This document shows positions 1 to 6,363 of a DNA stretch of 8,023 nt, one piece after another. The number at the start of each line of letters is the position of its first letter. The stretch's first letter is position 1. Under the pieces are notes generated by a model. It did no database searches. It was not told where the DNA came from and was given only the letters and a program-made list of their open reading frames with translations. This stretch comes from Comamonadaceae bacterium (lineage in GTDB: Bacteria; Pseudomonadota; Gammaproteobacteria; Burkholderiales; Burkholderiaceae_C), in contig CANHLD010000076.1 in NCBI GenBank assembly GCA_947461325.1, forward strand, positions 1 to 8,023, read 5' to 3'. The translations under genes and the position numbers were made by a program.

Positions 1-87
1 ATCGGTGACGATCAGGTGCAAGACTTGGCGCACAGACAAGGCGTGGCAGAAAAAGATTTGCTCAGGTTGCTCGCGCCCAATTTGTAA
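1..87 (+). CDS. C-terminal fragment of a small protein, possibly YidB/DUF937-like (5' end outside the window)
   Basis: Reading frame 1 is open from the first base and ends at TAA (85-87), giving 28 residues that begin IGDDQVQDLAHRQG and end LLRLLAPNL. The pattern of a short helix (VQDLAHRQGV), a turn and a second helix ending at the protein terminus resembles the end of YidB/DUF937 proteins, where a 'VQ-LA--G' helix precedes a terminal 'LL--LP' helix. The match is short and made from memory. The frame is supported by a perfect hairpin just after the stop. A different-frame ORF starting at base 5 runs through this hairpin and has no family-like content, so I prefer frame 1. Function is not established. 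Confidence 0.45.
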   Translation: MGDDQVQDLAHRQGVAEKDLLRLLAPNL

Positions 88-91
88 CAGG

Positions 92-126
92 TTACGCTTT
101 AGGCTGACTGAAAGCGTAAGGATTTT
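92..126 (+). terminator. Hairpin between convergent genes, probable terminator
   Basis: TTACGCTTT (92-100) and AAAGCGTAA (111-119) form a perfect 9-bp stem with a 10-base loop, followed on the + strand by GATTTT (121-126). It lies between the stop of the left-edge + gene (87) and the stop of the anti-sigma gene on the - strand (133). The T-run is short, so termination may be modest. On the - strand there is no good T-run after the stem. Confidence 0.45.
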
Positions 127-132
127 GTCTGG

Positions 133-771
133 TTACCAACGCAGCAAGCGTGGACCGATCAGCGCGCCGATCAAACTCACTAAAACCATGGCTGAGCTGG
201 CGCTGTAAATATGAAAATTTGCAACGGCCTTGAGGTCGCTGACCAATAAAAGCATGACGGCCAACGCGCAAGACACCATACCGGCAAATGTGCCGGTCAA
301 TACCAAGCGGGTGGGTGCCATGAAGCGCAAATGGTTGATTAACAAGGCCAGCCAAGGCAGTGCGAGCAATATGAGCATGAAAGTATTGGATATCCCGTAA
401 GACAACGATAAAGCGGGAATACGCATGCCGAATTTTGACAATACAGAATCCAGAAGAAACGGAAGCCACAGCATCAACAAACTCATCACAACCCAGAGCA
501 AAGCCGCAACACTGAACCGCCCCGGCTTGCTGAGTGACACCAGTATGTTGGCGCAACTGATGTAGAGCATCAGCATACAAAACAGCACATACTGAAAATA
601 GGTTCGGTTGATCAAGTCATGTAAATGTGTCAGCTGCAAGGCATTGAGCATGTACAAACTGACCACAAATAAACCACCGACAGCGATCAGGGAAGATAAG
701 CGAAAACGGTCTGATCGCATAGACAAACGATCATTGCAAATGAGCTCGATGAAGTCTTTGGTCTGCATCAT
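133..771 (-). CDS. NrsF-like (DUF1109) membrane anti-sigma factor, divergent
   Basis: A 212-residue integral membrane protein with about six predicted helices near residues 25-43, 58-79, 87-108, 128-146, 157-177 and 190-208. The ending GALIGPRLLRW is characteristic of DUF1109/NrsF proteins, as is the APTRL....GTFAGM segment at about 151-165. These proteins sit in the inner membrane and hold an ECF sigma factor of the SigF type inactive until a signal such as heavy metal or oxidative stress. The start overlaps the stop of the upstream sigma gene (ATGA, 768-771), the usual coupled sigma/anti-sigma arrangement; a second ATG follows immediately. Oddly, the cysteines I expect before the APTR motif (the stretch before it reads GISNTFMLILLALPWLAL) and in the 'HCPE' motif after helix 5 (here LLVSDLKAVANF) are missing. 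Family assignment is good; a working regulatory role is uncertain. Confidence 0.78.
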   Translation of the reverse strand: MMQTKDFIELICNDRLSMRSDRFRLSSLIAVGGLFVVSLYMLNALQLTHLHDLINRTYFQYVLFCMLMLYISCANILVSLSKPGRFSVAALLWVVMSLLMLWLPFLLDSVLSKFGMRIPALSLSYGISNTFMLILLALPWLALLINHLRFMAPTRLVLTGTFAGMVSCALAVMLLLVSDLKAVANFHIYSASSAMVLVSLIGALIGPRLLRW

Positions 772-1310
772 TGGCGCCAGTGCTTGTACAAAGTACGCAG
801 CGCGGCATGCAGGTGCAGATCGTGATTTTTCTGCGGCGATACCTTGGTCAGCACTGATGAATCACCCAGCCTAGCCAGCTCCAATGCAGTGCGTTGATGC
901 GGCTCAAAAAGCCTGGTCAATTTCCCCATATCAAGTTTTGATGCATGGTTTTCATGCACGTGTTGATGCAATGTGACGTCTTCCCAATGGTCGAAGGAAG
1001 GCAAAGAGCGTATGTAACGTCCGCGCTGTCGTTGGTGCAGTTTGCATTTAAAAATACAGATGTCGCAAAGCCAGTCAGTGATCAAGCCTGTGCCTTGGTA
1101 GGTATGCCTCTTCAAATGTGTAGCCAACAGACAAGCCTGTAATACATCTTCAACTTCATCGGGATGACTCGGCATCATGTGAAGTAAAAAAGCGCGTAGC
1201 ACACAAGCAAATCCTGACATCAGTTGTCGATAGCTTAAGTTGTCGCCGAACTGCGCATGGACCCACAGCGAGTTCAATTCTGTTTCGATATCTGCTTGTG
1301 TATTTGACAT
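768..1310 (-). CDS. ECF (SigF-type) RNA polymerase sigma factor, divergent region 4
   Basis: A 180-residue protein whose first half fits ECF sigma region 2: AQFGDNLSYRQLM (19-31), then PDEVEDVLQACLLATHLKR (50-68), matching the family's 'DEAEDLVQETLLAIH-KR' core-binding and -10 recognition helix, then a TDWLCDI...KCKL segment (78-91) corresponding to 'AWL-AIA-YKL'. The second half keeps HQRTALELARL (138-148) of region 4. The following helix-turn-helix is shortened by roughly four residues and reads SVLTKVSPQKNHDLHLHAAL instead of the usual 'SV-E-A---G-SE-AVKV-VHRGL'. It overlaps the anti-sigma gene by four bases. In intact systems the pair controls a stress response and its own transcription. 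The next upstream - strand gene, amtB, ends at a terminator, so this pair needs its own promoter; I see no standard one. DNA binding at the -35 may be altered or lost. The start is the first in-frame ATG, with only a weak ribosome site (acaggc). Confidence 0.72.
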   Translation of the reverse strand: MSNTQADIETELNSLWVHAQFGDNLSYRQLMSGFACVLRAFLLHMMPSHPDEVEDVLQACLLATHLKRHTYQGTGLITDWLCDICIFKCKLHQRQRGRYIRSLPSFDHWEDVTLHQHVHENHASKLDMGKLTRLFEPHQRTALELARLGDSSVLTKVSPQKNHDLHLHAALRTLYKHWRQ

Positions 1311-1324
1311 GCCTGTATCAATGG

Positions 1325-1358
1325 TTGAGTTCAGTATTTTTTAAACCGTCAAACTCAA
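1325..1358. repeat. Inverted repeat upstream of the sigma gene
   Basis: TTGAGTT (1325-1331) and AACTCAA (1352-1358) are perfect 7-bp inverted arms separated by 20 AT-rich bases. They lie 15-48 bp upstream of the sigma-factor start, where its promoter must be, because the amtB terminator ends at 1397. The repeat could be an operator or could be chance. Confidence 0.3.
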
Positions 1359-1396
1359 GCACTCTAAGTGAAATTGATAGCAAAAATTTCAGCTAT

Positions 1397-1427
1397 AAAA
1401 AAACCACCCGGCTTGCACCGGGTGGTT
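1397..1427 (-). terminator. Intrinsic terminator of glnK-amtB
   Basis: On the - strand the stem AACCACCCGG/CCGGGTGGTT (1418-1427 with 1402-1411) is a perfect 10-bp, GC-rich hairpin with a 6-base loop, followed directly by seven U residues (complement of A at 1397-1403). It lies 31 bp past the amtB stop and separates the operon from the sigma/anti-sigma pair. Confidence 0.93.
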
Positions 1428-1458
1428 ATGAGTAGTGTTAGTTGTGATCTAGGAATAG

Positions 1459-2922
1459 TTATCTGTGATAAGCGGTTTCGCCGTGGCTGCTGATGTCCAA
1501 GCCTTCGCGTTCTTCTTCTTCGCTCACGCGCAGACCGATCACGAGGTCAATCAGTTTGTAGGCAATCAAGGACACCACAGCAGACCAGACGATGGTGGTG
1601 ATGACGGCTTGCAACTGGATCCAAACTTGTCCACCGATAGAGTAGTCAGGGTTGGCTGCGTTGGCCACATAGTCAAAGATGCCTGTGCCGCCCAGTGAAG
1701 GCGCAGCGAACACACCGGTCAACAAAGCGCCGACGATACCGCCCACACCGTGTACACCGAACACATCCAGTGTGTCGTCAGCGCCGAGCATGCGCTTCAA
1801 ACCATTCACACCCCACAAACACATCAGACCAGCAACCAAACCGATGACGATGGCACCCATGGGGCCGACGAATCCGCAAGCCGGTGTGATGGCAACCAGA
1901 CCGGCAACCGCACCGGATGCTGCACCCAACATAGAGGCTTTGCCTTTGCTCAGCGCTTCACCGGCGATCCAGGCCAGTGTGGCCATGGCGGTAGCAACCA
2001 AGGTGTTCATGAAGGCGAGTGCTGCCACGCCGTTGGCTTCCAGGTTGGAGCCTGCGTTGAAACCGAACCAGCCCACCCACAACAGTGCAGCACCGACCAT
2101 GGTCAATGTCAGGCTGTGAGGCGCCATGGATTCTTTGCCGTAGCCGATGCGTTTGCCGACCATGTAAGCACCGATCAAACCGGCGACCGCTGCATTGATG
2201 TGAACCACGGTTCCACCGGCGAAGTCGAGTGCGCCTTTGGCCCATAACCAACCGGCAGCGGCAGTGACTTTTTCCAGTGAAGCCGCGTCAGTGATGGCGT
2301 CAGGACCGTCCCAGTACCAAACCATGTGTGCGATCGGCAAATAGCTGAAGGTGAACCACAGTGCGCAAAACAGCAGCACGGCGGAGAACTTCATGCGCTC
2401 GGCAAACGAACCCACGATCAGCGTACAGGTGATGGCTGCGAAGGTAGCTTGGAAGGCAACAAAGATCAGCTCAGGAATAACCACGCCTTTGCTGAAAGTA
2501 GCAGCCACCGAGTCAGGTGTGATGCCTTTGAGGAAAAGTTTGTCCAGCGAGCCGAAGAACGGATTCGATCCCGAGAACGCGACGGTGTAACCGTACAGCG
2601 TCCACAGCACGTAAATCATGGCGGTGACCACAAATACTTGCATAAGCACCGACAACATGTTTTTCGAGCGGACCAAGCCGCCGTAGAACAAGGCCAGGCC
2701 GGGAATGGTCATCAGAATCACCAAGATGGTGGCGACGGTCATCCAGGCGGTATCGCCTTTGTTGGGCACAGGTGCAGGCGCGGCTTCTGCGGGCGCGGCA
2801 GCAGGGGCTTCGGCTGCGGCTGCAGCGGCTGCAGGCTGAGCAGGTGCATCTTCGGCCATGGTTGCCCCGTGGGCAAAAACCAGACCCAGGCCTAAGGCCA
2901 GAGTGGCTAAGAATTTTTTCAT
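1459..2922 (-). CDS. amtB: Ammonium transporter AmtB
   Basis: Inner-membrane ammonium channel of 487 residues. The start is the ATG at 2922, giving MKKFLATLALGLG and a signal peptide ending about TMA-ED (residue 23); a ribosome site AAGGA lies 8 bases upstream. The longer reading frame (to 2988) would run into glnK and adds a non-homologous stretch. An Ala/Pro-rich linker (about 27-53) precedes the channel core. Key residues are present: D233 of ALDFAGG, the twin pore histidines H241 (GGTVVHINA) and H391 (DVFGVHGVGG), and the conserved ATFAAIT....GSFAERMKFSA stretch (159-181). The C-tail (GLRVSEEEEREGLD, 463-476) is the part that contacts GlnK. It lies 22 bp downstream of glnK in one operon, with a strong terminator after it. 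Nitrogen limitation is expected to induce it through the sigma-54 promoter upstream of glnK. Confidence 0.97.
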   Translation of the reverse strand: MKKFLATLALGLGLVFAHGATMAEDAPAQPAAAAAAAEAPAAAPAEAAPAPVPNKGDTAWMTVATILVILMTIPGLALFYGGLVRSKNMLSVLMQVFVVTAMIYVLWTLYGYTVAFSGSNPFFGSLDKLFLKGITPDSVAATFSKGVVIPELIFVAFQATFAAITCTLIVGSFAERMKFSAVLLFCALWFTFSYLPIAHMVWYWDGPDAITDAASLEKVTAAAGWLWAKGALDFAGGTVVHINAAVAGLIGAYMVGKRIGYGKESMAPHSLTLTMVGAALLWVGWFGFNAGSNLEANGVAALAFMNTLVATAMATLAWIAGEALSKGKASMLGAASGAVAGLVAITPACGFVGPMGAIVIGLVAGLMCLWGVNGLKRMLGADDTLDVFGVHGVGGIVGALLTGVFAAPSLGGTGIFDYVANAANPDYSIGGQVWIQLQAVITTIVWSAVVSLIAYKLIDLVIGLRVSEEEEREGLDISSHGETAYHR

Positions 2923-2944
2923 GGTGTGTGTCCTTGTTCGTGAA

Positions 2945-3283
2945 TCAAATGGCCGCAGTGCCGGTCTCGCCGGTGCGGATGCGCACAACCTGTTCCAGGC
3001 TGGTCACAAAAATCTTGCCGTCACCGATCTTGCCGGTGCGAGCCGAGTTTTCGATGGCTTCAATCACCTGGTCCACCAGCGTGGCGGCAACAGCCGCCTC
3101 GATCTTGACCTTGGGTAAAAAATCCACCACATATTCCGCACCCCGGTACAGCTCGGTGTGTCCTTTTTGTCGTCCAAAGCCTTTGACTTCGGTGACGGTA
3201 ATGCCTTGAACGCCGATGGCAGACAGGGCTTCGCGCACCTCGTCGAGCTTGAAAGGTTTGATGATGGCCGTGATCAGTTTCAT
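2945..3283 (-). CDS. glnK: Nitrogen regulatory protein PII (GlnK)
   Basis: A 112-residue PII protein, the standard length, starting MKLITAIIKPFK. The T-loop GFGRQKGHTELYRGAEYVV (35-53) carries Y51, the residue uridylylated by GlnD. The nucleotide-binding B-loop TGKIGDGK (83-90) and the C-loop RIRTGE (101-106) are intact. The ATG at 3283 has AGGAG five bases upstream; an in-frame ATG at 3301 would add six non-family residues and is rejected. PII senses 2-oxoglutarate and ATP/ADP, and blocks AmtB when ammonium is plentiful. Pairing with amtB marks it as the GlnK-type paralogue rather than GlnB, although the sequence alone does not exclude the GlnB name. It is preceded by a sigma-54 promoter and two NtrC-like sites. 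Confidence 0.97.
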   Translation of the reverse strand: MKLITAIIKPFKLDEVREALSAIGVQGITVTEVKGFGRQKGHTELYRGAEYVVDFLPKVKIEAAVAATLVDQVIEAIENSARTGKIGDGKIFVTSLEQVVRIRTGETGTAAI

Positions 3284-3356
3284 AGGTTCTCCTAGAGTCA
3301 TGGGTCTGCGCGGTTTGTAAGCCGGACGCTCGAAAAAACGCAGTGCAGGTATCTCT

Positions 3357-3375
3357 TAGCAGTCTCTGTGCCAAG
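3357..3375 (-). promoter_or_regulatory. Sigma-54 promoter of glnK-amtB
   Basis: On the - strand the sequence CTTGGCACAGAGACTGCTA (3375 down to 3357) fits the -24/-12 consensus TGGCAC-N5-TTGC. The invariant GG is at 3372-3371 and the invariant GC at 3360-3359, with exactly the required 10 bases between them. The only notable departure is C for T in the -12 element (CTGCT). The predicted transcript start is near 3347, leaving a leader of about 64 bases before glnK. Confidence 0.85.
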
Positions 3376-3435
3376 CAGAATTCACCTGAGTTAGGCCTCA
3401 TCCCAAGGCTTGAATCTGTGCGTGTTTGCTGCAAA

Positions 3436-3450
3436 ACACCTTTTTGGTGC
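3436..3450. promoter_or_regulatory. NtrC-binding site, proximal
   Basis: ACACC-TTTTT-GGTGC matches the palindromic NtrC consensus GCACC-N5-GGTGC at 9 of 10 defined bases. Its centre (3443) is about 96 bp upstream of the predicted glnK transcript start, a typical distance for a sigma-54 enhancer. Confidence 0.7.
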
Positions 3451-3468
3451 GCCGCCAAGGCTAACTAT

Positions 3469-3483
3469 GCACGGTTATGGTGA
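3469..3483. promoter_or_regulatory. NtrC-binding site, distal
   Basis: GCACG-GTTAT-GGTGA matches GCACC-N5-GGTGC at 8 of 10 bases. Its centre (3476) is 33 bp, about three helical turns, from that of the proximal site. This same-face spacing resembles the paired NtrC enhancer of enterobacterial glnA. The site ends 25 bp before the comM start, inside the comM leader. Confidence 0.6.
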
Positions 3484-3508
3484 ATCGCCACAGATCCAAG
3501 GAAACCAC

Positions 3509-5047
3509 ATGGCTTATGCGCAGGTACACAGTTGCACGGTATTGGGCATCAAAGCACCCGCCGTCACGGTGGAAGTGCATTTGGCCAACGGTTTGCCTCA
3601 ATTTGCGTTGGTCGGTCTGGCCGATACGGAGGTGCGCGAAGCCCGCGAGCGGGTGCGCTCGGCCATTTTAAATAGCGGTCTGGAATTTCCCACCAACAAG
3701 CGCATCATCGTCAATCTGGCCCCGGCCGATTTGCCCAAGGAGTCCGGCCGTTTCGATCTGGCCATCGCCGTCGGTATCTTGGTCGCCAGCGAGCAACTGG
3801 ACCCGCAAGCGGTGCAGCAACATGTGTTTGCGGGCGAACTGTCATTGTCCGGCGAGTTGCGCCCGGTGCGCGGTGCGCTCGCCATGGCGCTGGGCATGCA
3901 ACAGCATCAGCCCGCTTTGGCCTGGGTCTTGCCGCCGCACAGCGCCGAGGAAGCCGCCTTGCTGCCGGATGCCAAGGTGTACCGGGCGCAGCATTTAAAA
4001 AACGTGGTGCATGCGTTTGCATTGCCCGGTCAGCCTGCGCCTACAGATGGAGAAAACAGCGGTTGGGACAGGGTGGAAGCGGCGTGGCAATCGGCACTGA
4101 CGGGCAATGAAGTTGTGCCAGATTTACAAGACGTCAAAGGACAGGCCGGGCCCAAACGTGCGCTGGAAATAGCTGCGGCTGGCGGCCACAGTGTGTTGAT
4201 GGTCGGTCCGCCGGGTAGCGGTAAATCCATGCTGGCACAACGGCTAGCCGGCTTGTTGCCCGCACTCAGCCAACAGCAAGCGCTGGAGTCTGCGGCCATG
4301 CTCAGTTTGTCCGGACAGTTTCAACCCAGCCGGTGGGCCAAACCGGCTTACAGACATCCGCACCACAGCGCCACCATGGCCGCTTTGGTGGGCGGCGGCG
4401 CACCGCCCCGCCCCGGCGAAATTTCATTGGCACACCACGGGTTGCTGTTTTTAGATGAGTTGCCCGAGTTTTCACGGCTGGCGCTCGAGGCCTTGCGAGA
4501 GCCTCTGGAAAACGGCCACATCACTTTGTCGCGCGCCAGGCACCAAGCAGAGTTTCCAGCGCAGTTCCAATTGATCGCAGCCATGAACCCCTGCCCTTGC
4601 GGTTATCTGGGCTCATCGCAACCAGCATGCAGATGCGCCCCCGAGCATGTCGCGCGGTACCAAAGCAAACTCAGCGGTCCATTGTTAGACCGCATGGACA
4701 TGCTGGTGCATGTGCCGGCCATGCCAACGGAGTTGCTGATGCAAGCACCCGCAGGTGAAAGCAGCGCGGTCGTGCAACAGCGGTGTCAGCAGGCGCACCG
4801 GCGCGCCATTGACAATCGCGGCGTCAGCAACCACCGCTTGACACCGGCGCAGTTGCAAGACTTGAAGATAGAAACAGCCGCAGAACAACTGCTGCAACAA
4901 CAGGCTGCACGACACGGTTGGTCAGGACGTGCGGTGCACCGGGTGTTGCGGGTAGCGCAAACCATTGCCGATCTGGCACCAACCGATCAGATTGAAAAAG
5001 CGCACATGGTGCAGGCCATGCATTTCCGTGCGTCTCTTAAAAAGTAA
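3509..5047 (+). CDS. comM: ComM/YifB family AAA+ ATPase (Mg-chelatase-like)
   Basis: A 512-residue protein of normal family length. The ATG at 3509 (MAYAQVHSCTVLGI) has AAGGA seven bases upstream; the open frame continues back to 3410 without family-like sequence. Domains in order: an N-terminal Lon/S5-like domain (about 20-140, with NKRIIVNLAPADLPK), then the Mg-chelatase AAA+ core with Walker A GPPGSGKS (233-240), Walker B LLFLDE (312-317), the cysteine motif CPCGYLG (362-368) followed by CRC, and the sensor segment LSGPLLDRMD (388-397), and finally the C-terminal Mg-chelatase domain. ComM is a hexameric helicase that drives branch migration when transforming DNA is integrated; it is cytoplasmic. 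It is divergent from glnK, and its leader contains both NtrC-like sites. No convincing sigma-70 promoter is visible. Confidence 0.95.
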   Translation: MAYAQVHSCTVLGIKAPAVTVEVHLANGLPQFALVGLADTEVREARERVRSAILNSGLEFPTNKRIIVNLAPADLPKESGRFDLAIAVGILVASEQLDPQAVQQHVFAGELSLSGELRPVRGALAMALGMQQHQPALAWVLPPHSAEEAALLPDAKVYRAQHLKNVVHAFALPGQPAPTDGENSGWDRVEAAWQSALTGNEVVPDLQDVKGQAGPKRALEIAAAGGHSVLMVGPPGSGKSMLAQRLAGLLPALSQQQALESAAMLSLSGQFQPSRWAKPAYRHPHHSATMAALVGGGAPPRPGEISLAHHGLLFLDELPEFSRLALEALREPLENGHITLSRARHQAEFPAQFQLIAAMNPCPCGYLGSSQPACRCAPEHVARYQSKLSGPLLDRMDMLVHVPAMPTELLMQAPAGESSAVVQQRCQQAHRRAIDNRGVSNHRLTPAQLQDLKIETAAEQLLQQQAARHGWSGRAVHRVLRVAQTIADLAPTDQIEKAHMVQAMHFRASLKK

Positions 5048-5142
5048 GGTTCGTGTTGAAAGTGCTTTGTTGAATTCTGGGAAGATGCGCGGTAAGCGAA
5101 AGCTGTCAATCAGCATTTGAGCAATTCAAACAAGGAATACAC

Positions 5143-6231
5143 ATGGCACGCAAACACCGCATCGCCGTCATTGCCGGAGACGGCATCGGCACCGAAGTCA
5201 TGCCCGAGGGTTTGTTGGTGTTAGACACAGCAGCGCGCAAATTTGGCATTAACTTGCAGTTTGACCATTTCGATTTTTCCAGCTGGAATTTTTTTGAAAA
5301 GCACGGTCAGATGCTGCCCGATGACTGGAAAGACCAGATCGGCGGTCACGACGCAATTTACTTTGGCGCGGTCGGCATGCCCGACAAAATTCCCGACCAT
5401 ATTTCGCTCTGGGGTTCACTGTTGATGTTTCGGCGCGAGTTCGACCAGTACATCAATTTGCGCCCGGCGCGGCTCATGCCTGGCATCATCGCGCCGGTGG
5501 TGCGTCGTGACGGCACGCCACGTCAACCCGGTGAGATCGACATGTACATCGTGCGCGAAAACACCGAAGGCGAATACTCCAGCATAGGCGGGCGCATGTT
5601 TCAAGGCACGCCGCGCGAAATCGTGATGCAAGAAAGCGTGATGACGCGCATAGGCGTGGACCGTGTGTTGAAGTTTGCGTTTGATCTGGCCATGACACGT
5701 CCGAAAAAGCATTTGACCAGCGCCACCAAATCCAACGGCATCGCCATCACCATGCCTTACTGGGACGAGCGCGTGGCCGAGATGGCCCGGGCCTACCCCG
5801 ACATTCGCTTGGATAAATTCCACATCGACATACTCACCGCGCATTTTGTGCAGCGCCCGGATTTCTTTGACGTGGTGGTGGCCAGCAATTTGTTCGGCGA
5901 CATATTGAGTGATCTAGGCCCGGCCTGCACCGGCACCATTGGCATTGCGCCCAGCGCCAATATGAATCCGGACCGTGTGTATCCCTCGCTGTTCGAGCCG
6001 GTGCACGGCTCGGCGCCGGACATCGCGGGCCAAGGCATTGCCAACCCCATCGGACAAATTTGGTCTGGCGCCATGATGCTGGAATTCCTTGGGCACAAAG
6101 ACGCGCATGACGCCATGCTGGCCGCGATTGAAAAGGTGCTGGACCCGAAAAGCGGCGCGCCCAAAACCCCGGACATTGGCGGCAAGGCCAAGACCACGGA
6201 TGTGGGCAAGGCAATTGCAGAGGTGCTTTAA
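5143..6231 (+). CDS. ttuC: Tartrate dehydrogenase / D-malate dehydrogenase (decarboxylating), NAD-dependent
   Basis: A 362-residue beta-decarboxylating dehydrogenase of the isocitrate/isopropylmalate family. Subfamily markers shared with DmlA/TtuC are clear: AIYFGAVG..D..PDHISLWGSL, FRREFDQY.NLRP, and ASNLFGDILSDLGPACTGT. Catalytic and metal residues are present: Y145 (EGEYSS), K196 (TSATKSNG), D229 (HIDIL), D253 and D257. HGSAPDI (288-294) is the NAD site region, consistent with NAD preference. It oxidises tartrate or D-malate with release of CO2 or related products; the exact substrate cannot be told from sequence. The start has AAGGA six bases upstream of the ATG. It follows comM by 95 bp on the same strand, with no terminator seen between them, but a shared role is not evident. 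No LysR regulator or dicarboxylate transporter is present in the window. Confidence 0.93.
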   Translation: MARKHRIAVIAGDGIGTEVMPEGLLVLDTAARKFGINLQFDHFDFSSWNFFEKHGQMLPDDWKDQIGGHDAIYFGAVGMPDKIPDHISLWGSLLMFRREFDQYINLRPARLMPGIIAPVVRRDGTPRQPGEIDMYIVRENTEGEYSSIGGRMFQGTPREIVMQESVMTRIGVDRVLKFAFDLAMTRPKKHLTSATKSNGIAITMPYWDERVAEMARAYPDIRLDKFHIDILTAHFVQRPDFFDVVVASNLFGDILSDLGPACTGTIGIAPSANMNPDRVYPSLFEPVHGSAPDIAGQGIANPIGQIWSGAMMLEFLGHKDAHDAMLAAIEKVLDPKSGAPKTPDIGGKAKTTDVGKAIAEVL

Positions 6232-6251
6232 AGCGGGCTGTATGAACTATG

Positions 6252-6284
6252 GCGCAATGCGTGTAACTCATCAGTGCGCAATGC
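6252..6284 (+). repeat. Short direct repeat after ttuC
   Basis: GCGCAATGC occurs at 6252-6260 and again at 6276-6284, 24 bp apart, in the 132-bp gap before the next gene. The gap also has a -10-like TAAAAT (6296-6301) without a matching -35. I see no terminator for ttuC here. Confidence 0.3.
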
Positions 6285-6363
6285 AAAGTGCTGCGTAAAA
6301 TCAAACTGTGTTTTTGACTGCCTGCGAGCACTCCAAACAGAAGTTCAACTCCCTCTGAAAAAC

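Noticed and set aside
5..208. + strand open frame at the left edge
   Set aside because: It runs through a perfect hairpin and into the antisense of the anti-sigma gene; the frame ending at 87 is more protein-like.
92..580. - strand open frame of 162 codons overlapping the anti-sigma gene
   Set aside because: It is in a different frame of the DUF1109 gene, which has clear membrane helices and the family C-terminus.
1750..2895. Long + strand open frames (1750-2247 and 2326-2895)
   Set aside because: They lie antisense to amtB, have His/Gln/Gly/Cys-rich compositions typical of shadow frames, and match no family.
2923..2988. N-terminal extension of amtB by 22 residues
   Set aside because: It overlaps the end of glnK, has no ribosome site and would bury the signal peptide; the ATG at 2922 has a good AAGGA.
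3281..3301. glnK start at the upstream ATG (3301)
   Set aside because: It adds six residues not found in PII proteins; the ATG at 3283 has AGGAG at a good distance and gives the standard 112 residues.
3410..3508. N-terminal extension of comM by 33 residues
   Set aside because: The added residues do not resemble the family and cross the NtrC-like sites; the ATG at 3509 has a proper ribosome site and gives the family's normal start.
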